Source: Dentipellis sp. KUC8613 (Eukaryota; Basidiomycota; Agaricomycetes; Russulales; Hericiaceae). Taken from it: a stretch of 64,000 nt of DNA. Location of the stretch: contig NSJX01000002.1 of the NCBI GenBank assembly GCA_002286715.1, positions 420,396 through 484,395 of the forward strand, read 5' to 3'. Position numbers and translations under genes: made by a program. The notes under the pieces were generated by a model. The model was given only the letters and a program-made list of their open reading frames with translations, was not told the origin of the DNA and ran no database searches. Shown in pieces: positions 11,361 through 23,914 of the stretch (its first letter is position 1; each line of letters starts with the position of its first letter).

Positions 11361-14300
11361 TCAAATCCTGCGCACACGAAAAGTCAGACGGACGCAGCTG
11401 CAACGGGTGAGGAAGAGGGACGTACCCGATCAGCTTCATGAGGCCGAATCCGACCGTGGCGACCACCTACGCATGCGGCACAAATAAATTCAGCATTCAA
11501 GCGGTAGAGAGCGGGAGATGTCGACTCACAAGTGTCGCAATGACACTCGCCGGGACGCCATTCTTTAGGAAATCGACATTCGAGAGGTACAGCTGGCCCA
11601 TCTCGTCCTCCTGTGTCGCTCTGTACACCGCATAATCAGACGCTTTAGTCTACAGAGGCTCCGAGAGAGAGAGAAATCCTTACGCGGTCTGATTAGGGAA
11701 GCCAGAGACGGGCATGCCCATACCCGTCGAGCAGATCAGGCCGGTGATGAAGATGAGCAGGTTCGAGGGGTTGCCGGGCAGGTGGCTGCCGACCTCCTTC
11801 GCGATGGGGACGAGCAGGACGCTCGCGATGGTGTGGCTGATGAATGTCGACACGACCTGGTCGCACGAGACCCGTCGTGAGCCACGTGCATGTGAGATTG
11901 GGCAAGGAAGAGCGACGTACGAGCACGATGACCGCAAGCACGAGCACGACCGTGTAGAGCGAGAGGCCGGCGACGAGGTCGCGGATCGTAGTGTCCATCT
12001 TGTCGAAGAGGCCGCTCGACGACACGCCCTGGCCAAGCGCGATACCGCCCATGGCCAAAAACACGACCGTCCACAGGAACTGGTCAAAATCGTCCTACAC
12101 CGCCCAAACAAAACCATCAGCTCTCACTTCACCAAAAACGACGTAGCGCAGATAACAGCCACGCACCTTCTTCAACACGCCCGTCCCAAAGAACGCGACC
12201 ACGGGAATAATCGCAATGATGCCCATATCGCCCACCCAGTCCTCGATGCCCTTCTCGACGACCCACAGCGCGATCGTCACGAGGCACACAAACGACACGT
12301 ACCACTGCTTGCGGCTGAAGCGCTCCTTCGTCGGGCGGATCGCCTTGATCTCGAGGTAGCCGTCGCCCGTGGGCAGGCGCGCGGGCCGGTACGACACGAG
12401 CAGCAGCAGCCAGATGAGCACGATCGAGAGCGCGGACACGGGGAGCGCGACGGCGAACCACTGCGCCCAGTCGAGCGGCGGGTCCATGGCTTGCAGCGCG
12501 ATGAGGTTCTGCGGGGAGGAGATGGGCGAGGATTGCCCGCCGATGTTGGCTGCGAGCGCGATTGCCAGCTGGAGAGGAGCGGCACAGGCTGAGCGTGTAG
12601 CATATGCAATTGTAGGCAGGAACGGGCACTTACGATGAGACAGGGACCGAAAGAGGACTTCGGAGGTAGTGTGCGGAGGATCGGCTGGCAATGACCGCGT
12701 CAGACCATAATACGAGCGTGGAATCAAGTCCGTTCTTACCCTAACGAGTGTCAAGCATAATGTAGGTGCAGCAACGTTACTAGAAAAACGCTGAGTTCGA
12801 CTACTCCGATGCAACATGTGCAGCAGATAAGGAAGCCATACCTAATCCACATGCTCGCAAAGCAAGCGACCCCCATAACCGATAGCAGCACAACGCTCGG
12901 TCTCGATCCCGCCAGACTCAAAATGCGCGTGATGAGGACGCGGTCGATATTCGTCTTTGACAGCGCCGCGGCGATCGTGAAGCCGCCAATGAGGAGCATG
13001 ATTGTCGGCGAGAACATAATGGAGAACACCCATCTAAAACAAACCGTAAGTAACACTGCGGGTGAAAGTAGAAGTGGGTGACATACTTAGCGGCGACGGC
13101 TGGAGGGAGCCGCTCGTCTGTGACGGGAGAACGGATGACTTGGAAGCAGACGAGCAGGAGGGGAATCATCATGGAGGTGACGAACAGTGGGATGGCCTGC
13201 CAAGCGAATAAGTCTCCAGCTTTCCAGCGTCACTACAAACCGCAGTATGCTCACCTCCGTCGCCCACAGAATCGTCGCAAAGACGAGGATCGCAAAGCAG
13301 CGATTCGCAGTGACCCCCTCCACAGACTGCACATTCAGCAGCAGCACAAACACGAGCACGGACAGCAGCGCCCATATCTTGCGCCTGCTCACGCGGAGGC
13401 TGCCAAGGGGCGTCTTCACATGCAGGCCCTTCTCGTCGCCCAGGTCGCCCGCGATCTCGAGCGGCGTCCCGCCCTCGCCGCGGCGCTCGCGGCCGATCAT
13501 CTGCCGCCACACGGTGTCGCGCTCCCAGGCGATGTGCTCGCGCAGGTGCATCTTCAGGTGCCGCTGCGCGGCGGCGACCTCGCCGTGCGTGACGCAGCGC
13601 GCGTACAGGTGCAGCAGCACGGACTGCGCTTCTTGCAGCCGGCTGCGGGATGCCTGGTCGAAGGGCGGTGTGGGCTCGAGGACTTCGTGCAGGAAGTACG
13701 GTTGTAGCTGTAAAGCTCCAATTAGCGGCCCGTCCCGACGCTATGTGAATACGGCTCTTACTGAGTTCTCTGTTACTTTGTCGTACCTAAAGTAGCATAT
13801 AAGCACGCATATATAGGACTGTCTCTCAAGAAAAGAAGAGAAAACGCACTTCTTCAGGATCTTGCGGAAGCCGGAGTAGTTGAGCTCTACATAGGAGCGC
13901 AACGCGCTCACTTGCACGTAGAGATTCGTGATGCGGCGCTTGAACAGCAGCTGCGTGTCCGTCGCATAGTCGCTCTTCGACGTCCAGATCGTCTCGCCGC
14001 CGTCCAGCGGGCTCCGCGCCGTCAGCTGAGGAGACGTCAGGGAGACGATGCTGTCTCTCAGCTTGCTTGCGATGGCGCGTGCCGCCCCGGGCGACTTGCT
14101 CCTCCCCTGGCTCACGCCCCGGCTGGGTCCTGGCCCGACTTCCTCGGCCTCCGGAACAGTGGACGGGAGCTGGGGTGGCAGGGAGTGTAGTTGGCGTAGG
14201 GACGTGAGTGATGCTTCGAGGTCGGCGTTCTCCTCTGTCGAGGAGATACTGATGCGGCGCGTGCGGGGAGAAACGATTTCCTTCATTTGGCCGTCTGCAG

Positions 14301-14966
14301 CCAAGACGGGTTAGCGTGTGTAAAAAATGGATTAGGGTGTATATGCGCACTCGGGGACACTGGAGCGAGCGGTGCCCGGCCAGCAGAGGTCGATTGCCGT
14401 CTCCTGCGCCGGGAGTTGCTCGTGCGCTCCCGACTCCTCTCCCCCTCGTGCCAATCGTCGTCGTCATCGTCGTCGTCGTCGTCCCAGCCGTCCTCGCCAT
14501 CCGGAAACATGCGCCCCGCAATCAGGCCCAGCTCTTCTTGCTCCGCGACGAGCTCCTCGAGTTCTCGAAGCTCTTCGAGAAGCTCCTTCTCCTGATGCTG
14601 GTAGAATGAGGATATCTTTCGAAGCTCAGCTTCGAGGAGGGGCTTGAATAGTGCATCGGTGTCAGGAGGTAGGGAAGAGCCACCGACGAGGGAGGTGTGC
14701 TCTGTCGCAGCTTCTATGTCGTGTGCCTGGGTCAGGGCTTCGTGCTGTTGCTTCTCCAGCTGGTATATGTACTTCTTGAGGGCGTCGTAGCTGGACAGCA
14801 GACGCTTGTCAGTGTTCCTGGCGCTCTGCAGGCATTAAGGCAACGCACGCAATGTACTCGTCCCACCACTCAGAAACAGCATTGAACTTCAACGACGAAC
14901 TGTAAAATAGAAACGGTCAGTCGAACGAATACACGACAGAAGGAACAAGCCACACCTGAACTTCAT
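11361..14966 (-). CDS. SPX-domain low-affinity phosphate transporter, Pho87/Pho90/Pho91 type (SLC13/DASS family)
   Basis: Exon 1 is only 11 nt (14956-14966). Joined to the next exon it gives MKFSSSLKFNAVSEWWDEYI, the canonical SPX start. The SPX domain continues with AYDALKKYIYQLEK, AELRKISSFYQHQEKEL and, after a long insert, YVELNYSGFRKILKK. The insert carries a run of ten Asp (codons at about 14457-14489) and a basic RRRRRQ patch. The C-terminal half is a multi-span DASS transporter with FSPTIMLLIGGFTIAAAL, SNVAAPTL, ANIGGQSSPISSPQNLIAL and FISHTIASVLLVPIA. It ends VVATVGFGLMKLIGI. SPX domains sense inositol pyrophosphates, and yeast relatives move phosphate across plasma or vacuolar membranes. 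The 3' splice before the stop at 11361-11363 is my best reading. Confidence 0.9.
14457..14491. repeat. GTC/GAC trinucleotide tract encoding poly-Asp
   Basis: A near-perfect triplet run inside the SPX transporter coding sequence, read as about ten Asp residues on the minus strand. It sits in the variable linker between the N-terminal SPX helices and the last SPX helix. Confidence 0.85.
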
Positions 14967-17900
14967 GCTAAACTTTGCGAGGTCAAAATGGCGATCAGGT
15001 GCGGTATCTCGTAAGGCGCGGAGAGGTATCTGTTCAGAATCAGCGCCCGGCAAGAATATCGATGCCCTTTGCCCGCGCAGGCGGTCCAAGAAGGTCAGGC
15101 GGCTGAGAAGAGCTATTATGGCCAGCTTCGAGCACTCTTGTCCCAAGTACTGTTAGGCGCCCGCGTGGTCTGCACGACTCCCGACCATAGCCCCTGGTTA
15201 GGGCTACTCTTTGCGGCACAGTCTGTGCCCGGGCCCTGCGGCGTTTCTGCGGCCCGACTTTTCTTCTTTGCTCTCTCACCCAACTGCGAGCGTCGCAGAG
15301 GGCGGGGATACTCGATCAATAAGATTCCAGCCATGGACTACGAACGAGACAGCCGTATAACAGAGGGAAGCAGTACATTGCAATGATGGACTACGTATCA
15401 CCGCGAATCCGATAGCGGCGATATGAAATACCAACTGTTGTACAGTTGTGTAGACCTTGTGTGCAGAGATGGGACCCCTGGAAATATGGCCATCCTTCCG
15501 ATCCGAAGAGAACATTCTCCACAGAATCGAAGGAGGATCCTCGACGCGTGCCAAATGCGGAAAGCGTAGTATTCGCAGAAAGAATGGGCGGGCCTACGTA
15601 GACAGTATATATGTCTAGTCGGGGACGACGAAGGTGAGGGACGGAGGTGTCTTATCCTCGTGGTACCTGGATCGCACATATGGGTTTCGGGCGTCGTTCC
15701 CCGAACCAGCGGGCGCAATGCAGACTCGATGAAGAAGCCGCTGTGCGTCATCGCTGCTGTTAGCTGTCCGTCAAATGGAGAACGTCTCAATCCGCGAGGC
15801 GCGATAAGTAGGTAGTAGGCATTCTACGTAGAATGGGTACGTACCGATAATCCTGACACCATCGCCCTGGTGCTGCCTTGGATCCGTCCGGCTAAGTCGA
15901 CGGCGTGCTATGCCCTGCAATGGAAGGGTCGTCGTCGCGATAGCGTCCTGGTGGTAAATCTAATCCACCGGGATCACACTGGCACGTTCCCGTCAAGAAC
16001 CTGGAGATAAATCAAATGAGAAAAGTGTCTCACATGGGTTTATCATGAGCGCTCGAACCTGGGAGTCCCTGGGCGAGGACGTTCTGCGACATGTAACAAT
16101 ATGTAACTTTATCAGCCGCAGTTCATTAAATCGATGCCTCCAGACACGTGTGCCATAGTGGCCCGCAGTGTCGAGTGCGCGGGCGTCGGACTGGCATGTC
16201 GGCAACGCGCAAAGGGCGCTCGACCGGTCGAATAAAATTATGCATGGAGCGCCCGCCGAGCCCCGCCATCGAACGCACGGAGATCATCTAACCCCACTTC
16301 ACGACATGCCTGCCAGGCGACGCAACGTTGCTGAAGCCTCGAGGATCCGGCTCCCACGCATCCTCGATGATAGCTGCCGTGCCAAACGACCGGAGTATTC
16401 ACAATCCCATGACGAAACCCGATCGGTGCGGCAACGAGGATCTGGTGGGAGCACTTCCCCCATGCTGCTAATCCAGAGGCATCAGAACCAGAACCTAGTT
16501 GGCTTGCGGGTATGTGAGATTTGACAGCATTCTAATCTGGGGCCCACCAACCGTCAACGTACAACCTGCCGAATTTCTTCCAGCCGAACCGCGGGTGAAG
16601 CATCGCCGTGCCGCACCCGTCTGCATCAGCGGGTGCCGTACTCAGGTGAATAGGACGGGTACGCACCACATATATTCCAGGAGCAGAGAAAATGGGGCTG
16701 GCCCTCGCCGAGCCGTCCGAGATCGGCATCCTCGGGGAAGCAATGACGCGACCGATGCCAGACGTTGTGTATCACTGCGTTCGCCCTTCTTTGATCGTAG
16801 ACCTGACGTACATGTACATGGGGAAACCACAAGAGGGAGTTCGAGGGAGGCTTGCGCAAGCATCCTCCTGGCAGCTGCCGTCACCAGCCTTCGGAGGAGA
16901 ACACGCCCGGCGACTGCGTCAGTGCTCGTGTATGTATGTTAGATAGCCTGCCGAGGCCGTGTCCTGTTCTGTGCAGATTTCAAGACAGGGGCAGGGTCGC
17001 TATGACGTCGATCTTGCGATAAACTGAATGGTCTTCGGTGATATGGGGGCTATAGAATTTTGCTAAAGGAAGGCATGAATTTACTCACGAGCCTCGAGGT
17101 AGTTCACAGCGGGAGATGAGGTGGCTTCATTTAATGTGGATCCTGAGATAGAGGCGCACCCTCTAAGCCAAACTGGCAGTTGGGGTAGAAAAAAAGCGAT
17201 TCAGACCGTGGAAGCGAGTACAAGGCGAAAGCACTACACCACCAGCGGACTTCGGGGTCGTCCGAACCCTGTGACGCGGCACCTTGATGCAACCTCCGAC
17301 CGGCCCTCGGCCGACCTCTTTCGCCATTCGCTGAGACAACCTTGGACAGGCGACCTCTCGACAACCTTGTCAAGAGGCCGGTACAGGTGCAGGAATAAAT
17401 CCACTTTATTCTGAATATATTCTTTTTCGGTCTAGCAATGGGCATTTAAATCCGGTAGTTTTATTATGGATAACAGGTATATACTGACAGCAAGCCCGGA
17501 CTAGCTGGCTAGCCGGGGGATGTACATGATGATAGATGGTCATAACTATGGAACAGGCACAGTACACTGGACACGATAACAGAATAAATTGGTCAGAGTG
17601 AAAGCACTGGCAATGCGAAGAAGGGGAGGTAGGTATTTGCAAAGCAGATAGTTGGAGAGCGCTGGGGAGGGAAGACGCAGCCGATGCACTGTAACATGTC
17701 GAGACATGAACACTGTATGACTACTGCGAAAGGACGCCTACAGCGAGGACTTGCACCATCTCAGCTTGGTTGTCTCAGATAAAAGGGAGGCGGGCTTACC
17801 CAGTAACCCGAAACTATACGATGGCAAGGTCGGCGCCCCTGCATTGGTCTCAACGGGAATGCTGAACTCGAGGGCGATGCGGAAAAAGCCAACGTGGCGA

Positions 17901-20900
17901 GCGGGAGTTTGGCAGACGGAAAGGCTAGATATCTTGAGGACACTGGGAGGAGTGAGATTATGAGGGAGTTAGGCGGAGAGTGGAGGGGCCAGGATGAGGG
18001 CGACCGAAATCGCTGAGAGCAGACGTGGCGGGAGCAAAACACAAAATTTCGACGAGTCGTTCTTCCCTTGACAAACTGAAGCGACAGCCACCTAGTGATG
18101 TGGCTGCGACTTGGAGGCGGACGTCGCGGCCCGAGGACCCCGCCAACCCTTGAGCGAGGTCGGCACCTCTCAATGTTACATCAAGGTCGATATAAGGTGG
18201 AGCCAAGGTCGTTCCCAAAGGTTACTAAAGCCCTATTTTTACCCTGGCTAGCCGTTGACGCAGGTCGCTCTCCACCTTTTTCGCCACCGGCCTGAATCAG
18301 CCTCGGAAGCCGCCGGCCGTGTAGTACTTGCCTTTGCGGTCGTCAAGTTGAAGCCGCCTGCTCGTGACTGCCGCGGTTGAGATTTTTGTGACCCTGGTGA
18401 TCCGGGTCCCGTCACGCCCGCCCAGCCCACCGTGTGCTCTGCCGTCGCCCAAACTCTCTTGCAGCACCCTCGTGTGGCCCGCAGCCTTTTCTATGAATTG
18501 TCTCCGCGTAAGCTTCTCAACTAACTTCATTTGCCAATCTTCCTCCCCTGAGCATCTTCATTACGGTCCCTGTAACGCTGCATTGACTCACGATCTATTA
18601 CATGCCGTTTAGCAGCTTCATTTTGATCGTCGTCTTCGTTCAATAGGGACGTCTTGTCGATCCATGGCAAATAACCGTGGTGGCGCTCCTCCGCCGATCC
18701 TGCAACCGTGGCCATGGGCTGCGTGCGCAGCTGACCAGGCTGCCCTCAGGACAGGTAATGACGGCCGCCGCGAGGGTCCACCGCAGGCACAAGCAACGGC
18801 TGAACTATCTGTCTTTCCTGGGCGCGAGCTGGCTTCGTGCGCAAGGACCTCCAAGCAAACACAGTAACCAAACTCACGCTCGGGCCGGCCTCGTCTTCTC
18901 GCACAACACGCGACCTGCGCATCGCTGCCCCCCAGGCGATCAGAACCCCGGAACTTGTCGCCAGGAATCAGGGTAGACAAATTCCGGAACCCAGCACGTA
19001 AATGGGCTTCGAGGCGTCCCGCCGCGCGCGCGAGCCGCGATCGCTGGCACCCAGAGGCTCTGCACGTTGCTCGCGGAAAAGGCGACGCGGGCCCCAGCAG
19101 GTGCACGCGCTGCGCTCGTGGCAGATCCTCGCGCGCGCGCGGAATCTCAGCAGCAGCAGCATGCAGGCCCCAGATATCCAATCCATCGCACGGCATGCGC
19201 GTTGCTGGTCCATATGGCAGGTGCGCCCTTGGGCAGCTGATGCGCAGATGGCCCCTTGTCCCCCCGTGACAGCCGTCCGACTCGGGTGCATTCCGGCGCC
19301 CTCCCGCGAAGGCGCAGGCGTGGCGTGGCGAGGCGAGCCCGCCGTTCTGGACAAATTGCTTCTCGCTTCCCTGATCACGACCTGGGGAAATGCGGAGCAC
19401 CCTCCCGCGTTAGCGGGCAGGTCATGATCGCTCTGGTGAGTGGTGCGATTTTTTGCATTTAGGTGCGGCCCCGTGATATCATCGTTCATATGGCAGGTCT
19501 CGCCCTGCCAGTGCCCGCGCCGATCTTGGCGAGCGTGTCCGGCGTGCGGCGTCGCGGGTTCGTAGCGCACAAACCTAAAATTCCCCACCTTGCCTTCCTT
19601 GTACATGCCTGTGTGTGCCCGTGGTGTGAGTGCGCCTTTTACCGCTGATTGGGGTGCCCCCCGTACCCGCCTGCCCACGCAGTGTCCAGGGCTTTTCTTC
19701 TGCTGATTAATTTCGATTTCATCCGCAGGTGAAGAGCGCGCGCGGGCCCTTTCCAGAGAGCCACCCCCAGCGCGTTTCGTACTATGAAACATCCTGTCAT
19801 CTTCGGTACCACAATTATTGCTGGGGATGCCTACGTTTTCGACAGATGACCGTGGTGCGAGGAGCAAGCGCGCGCCCTCGTCACTACAGTCACCGTTTCA
19901 CTAGTGCGTCCGGAAGGGGCAACTGGACGCTCGACGTCGAGGCATAGCCTGATCAGTCTCCGGCGTTCTATGTGATTGACGGAGATGGCCACAGTACCAG
20001 TCAGTACCACTGGCACTTATCTGCTGCTCCATCAGTGTTCCCTCTAAACTCCAACTCGACACGTTACAGTGCGGAGGTGTGTGTGTGATAATGACAGCAC
20101 GCCGATGTTCGGGTACAAAGTCCGCAGATAATGCCCGCAATAGTGCAGCGGAAACGGTTCGAAGCTGCTTCGTACTTATTCATAGGATGGAATGGTGTCT
20201 TTACAGCTTCTCCGCGGACTGCTATGGGCGTTACCATACCGCCGTATACGCAGGAGATTGCGCACGCGTTATGCGAAGGCCGCCGCCCTCCCCTTTCTCG
20301 CTTCAATTGCCCCCCTGGCCGAAGTACTTTGCCTCGTATCCGAAGAGAAGCATCTGCCCGTTCGGGCGTCATATCTGTCGATAATGGCAACGCATTGAAT
20401 TCGGGCGAAAAGAATTTACCCCTCGTCCACGGTACGTCAAATGGGCAATTCACGCAACAGAATGCGGCAGGTGCTTCGAGAGCTTAACTTTAAGCCTGCA
20501 ATCTATCCTTTCAGGGTCGACTGTCGCATCGTGGAGAGAGAAGACCTGCATTCCGAAGCCCCTTTAAGGCGACGGAGCTCCCAGCGGCTAGCGCACATAT
20601 GTCATGGGCCCAAAGCGGTCTCCTTCTATAGAATGCCCAAAGAACGTGAACAGGATTCGACTCCCATGACTGCACGTCACGGCTTCTGGCATGCTATCTT
20701 CCTCCTCGAGGCCTGCGAGATGAAGATTTGTCGAAGCCCCGTGGCGTGCCGAGCTTCGACGAGCAGAAGCAGGTATGTCATCACACACCCGGCAGCCCGC
20801 GCGCACCTCGAGCGTTCTCGGGGCACGGACGGATGCAGACGGCAGGCGGACGAGCGCCTGGCGGCGCGAGAGGGACTGATGCGTGCCATCGGCCCTCGTC

Positions 20901-21780
20901 GCCTATCAACGCCCTCGGTACGCTCGGGGTTTGGCCAAAGGCCAAGGCCGCGACAGCATCGCGCTGAAGCGAGCTGCCATCGGCGCCAGCAGCGTGCTCC
21001 AGTGCAGTCGACGCTGCGAGCTTACCGCCGGGCCCTTGCCCTGATTGTCAATACCCCCGGGGGTTCCCAATCGAGGGCTTTCTCGGTATTTCGTCATGCG
21101 GACAGCCCGTGGTGCGGGGCGGCGGGCGGCTACGAATATGGGTATGGATACGAATACGTATTCGGTAGGCGGCTGTCAGCAGGACATTGAGTCTGACATC
21201 GCCTCCAGTTTCAGGTGCGGCGCCGGGCGCGCCAGATGCGCTGCCTATTTCGCCACTAGAGCACGAACCTCCACGGACTTGTTCCTTCTCTGCGAGCCTG
21301 AGCTGAGCTCCGTGTGCCTGCTTCCAGTCCTGGGCGACAAGCCTGGGAAGGAACGGGCCTCGTCGATGCCGCATATGGAACTCGGCTGTTGGTGTCGACG
21401 TTCGCTGAGAACCGAAGATTGTCCTCGAGCCTGCCATGAGTCAGGCTACGAATAGCACACGCGATCAACTTCGCTACAGAAGCACGCGCAGAAGTTAATG
21501 TTTATCAGCATCGGATTGAATAAATGCAAGCGCACAATACAGATATACCATATTGGACGATATGGATATATGATACAGTATGCGGGTATTATAGTGCTGT
21601 CTGTCTGCGGCGGAATAGGTATCATACAGTACGAGACTCGGGAGTGCGTGAACAGCAGCAAATACTACAAGGATTAGTGCAAAATACGAATCTAGCGATA
21701 GCAAGAGAGCAAAGTGCTGAAAGTACGAGTTTTGTAGGGCACCGGGCGCGCTGCGCACGCGGGACCGAAGACCGAGGGAG
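14967..21780. other. 6.8-kb gene-poor interval
   Basis: No open frame here shows a family motif, and none can be chained by splice sites into a recognisable protein. The longest frames, for example around 18618-19867 on the minus strand and 20441-21190 on the plus strand, are low-complexity translations rich in Arg, Ala and Ser with stronger-looking frames on the opposite strand. I saw no transposase or reverse transcriptase motif, terminal repeats or tRNA. It separates the 5' side of the SPX transporter from the 3' side of the APSES gene, so it includes the transporter promoter. Long non-coding RNA or decayed elements are possible. Confidence 0.5.
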
Positions 21781-23914
21781 CTACCACGGGCGAATTGGGC
21801 GCGACGTCTGCGGAGCCGAGCCGACGCGATGGTGATCGACGTCTTCGTACCGCCGGGCGTTCTCTGGACGATGCGCGGACCAACTGTGCGCAGGGTCCAT
21901 GCGCGCATACGTCGGAGATGGGTCAAGGCCTTTCAGCAAGATGCCGGGCGCATGCGCGCCGTCAGTGCCTGCCATCTGGGGATGCCCCTGGCCCTTGAGA
22001 CTTGCGATGGGCGGGAGCGTCAGCGAGCGCATGTCGGCGTACGCGCCGGAGGACTGCGGAGTCGCTGGGGAGATAGGGGAGGGATCGGTCGGCGAGGAGA
22101 ACATAGATGCAGATGGGGACGACGCGGCGGTAAAAGCCGGCTGCGGGCGGAATGGCGGTAGTTGGACATGTGAGTGGTCGTTTGCCCCAGGCGTGCCCGA
22201 ATGGCGCGGGGCTGTTTCAGCTCGGACAGACATAGGCGACCATGAGGTCGACGCCTCAGCATGCCTAATTTGCATGAGAATTGCTGAGTAAAGGCGGTAC
22301 TGGAGGCAGTATGCACGGTGCTGCACTCACGGTTCGTAGGGCGGTGCGGAAATCGAGCGGCGGCGCCGCCACAGCTGCTCTTCGGTCGGGGGCCGAAAGT
22401 CGTCACGGTCACGATCGTCGTCGGCCTGAAGCCGCTTGAGGACATCTCTCGAGTCGTGGGACGGGGCCTGGCAATCGGCGAACGTCGAGATCGGGGGCAG
22501 CGAGACCTGCGGCTGCCCGGGACCGCGTGCCTGGTACGGGAGCTGGATGGGCGGGAGCGTGACGCGCTCCGTCTCTGATGCACGTCGATCGTTCTCGGGT
22601 GTAATGAATGGATCGGATGGCGCCTTGTACGCAATGCTGACGGGCGAGCCCTTACTGGACACCAATGACCCTGCGTAGGATGCCGAAGACGGCGGGCCGG
22701 GATAAGGCGAGAACCGCGAGCGTTGGCTTTGTTGCGAGCCACGGTCGACGCCGCCTTCGGTCGGGGACGCAGAGATGCTCGAGAGAGATGCATCCACGTT
22801 CTGCCGGTACCCGGTCGGAGGTCTGTGGAGGGGCACGGCCGTGTACGACGTCGGCGGGAACGACGACGGGTTCATGTGGGCGAAACCAGAGTGGTGCATG
22901 AAATTGTGGGGCTGTGAGGGTCCTGCGGACATGATGGTCCAGCTGCCTTGCGTGATGCTGGAGGCCTCGCCGGGCATAAGCGCCGGCGTTTGGGCTGTGG
23001 TGTTTCGTCTGGCGCGGCGCCGCCCATTACCATTGTTTACAACCTGTCCATAACCCGGCTGGTCCGGTGATAGGCAGGTGCTGGGGAAGGTGGGGCTGCA
23101 TACACATATTCGGTCGGCATGCGTGAACATGTGAAGCGTGAAAGGCGCTCTTACCCGAACAAAGGAACAAGGTCATGGCGAATGGGCCATGCCACGCTGA
23201 AGAGGTGCGTCAGGACCAAAATACACAGCAAACGAAACGAATACGAACCGACGGGACAAGCGAAGAGCGACCTGAAGGGGACTGCGTCAGTCCGGTGCGG
23301 GAGTCACGAAGCACAGACACGCACCTCGTAGGGCATCCACGTCCCCTGTATTTTGAGATAACCACCGCGGACCCTGCGGATCTGGGAGGCTAAATCCGGC
23401 TGTGATTCAATCATCTTCACGATGTCCGCTGCTCAGCAAGGGCGGCGTTAGGCACTAGAAGTGTGACAAGAAGCGACCCGCTTTCATTTACCTTTGGAGT
23501 TTCCCAAAGCTACAAAGGAAAACGTGTAAGTCGCACAGGATGGCGTCGAAGGAGCTTCTCGAGAGCGCACCTTTCCAAATGCCGGTCCACAGAACGTACC
23601 CATCGTCAACGTCCATCATTATCCATTGGCCATTGAGCGGATACTCGTATACCGGGCTGTAGAGGCACCCGGTAAGGTGACGCGCGGCGCGGAAATAACG
23701 TGCATTACTTACATGTAGCCACGTGGATCGTTGCTCGTGATATAGCGGCTCTTGGTGACATGGTGCTTCGAGCTTGCGTAGGGCTGGAATCGGGGGCCCG
23801 AGGTGGAGCCAGTGTCGACGGCCGAGGGAGAACTAGTTGTGTCCTAGAACGCAGAAAATGAGCAAGGGCCGGAGGATACGCGGCAGGACGCACCTGAAGC
23901 AAACCGGAGGTCAT
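21781..23914 (-). CDS. KilA-N/APSES-type HTH transcription factor (Xbp1-like)
   Basis: Nine exons can be chained from the ATG at 23912-23914 (MTSGLLQ) to the stop at 21781-21783, about 560 residues. The DNA-binding domain is compact and N-terminal. It reads SRYITSNDPRGYIPVYEYPL, NGQWIMMDVDDGYVLWTGIW, KALGNSKADIVKMIESQPDL, IRRVRGGYLKIQGTWMPYEV and LRLSRRVAWPIRHDLVPLFG, spread over six exons. That is the KilA-N fold used by fungal APSES regulators; the closest type I recall is the Xbp1-like group of Agaricomycetes. The C-terminal two thirds is low-complexity, rich in Pro, Ser and Gln, with an early basic patch NGRRRARRN that could be a nuclear signal. It probably represses or activates genes in growth or sexual development, but its targets cannot be read here. 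Confidence 0.87.

Noticed and set aside
11714..12592. 292-codon plus-strand frame opposite the SPX transporter
   Set aside because: It is antisense to conserved transporter exons and translates to a His/Asp/Arg-rich string, a common artefact of GC-rich codon use.
18297..18530. Minus-strand 77-codon frame beginning MKLVEKLTRRQFIEKAA
   Set aside because: Looks protein-like for about 25 residues, but has no family match I recognise and no supporting splice context. The opposite strand is equally open.
18618..19867. Long overlapping minus-strand frames in the gene-poor interval
   Set aside because: Translations are Arg/Ala/Pro-rich without motifs, typical of chance frames in GC-rich DNA, and plus-strand frames overlap them.
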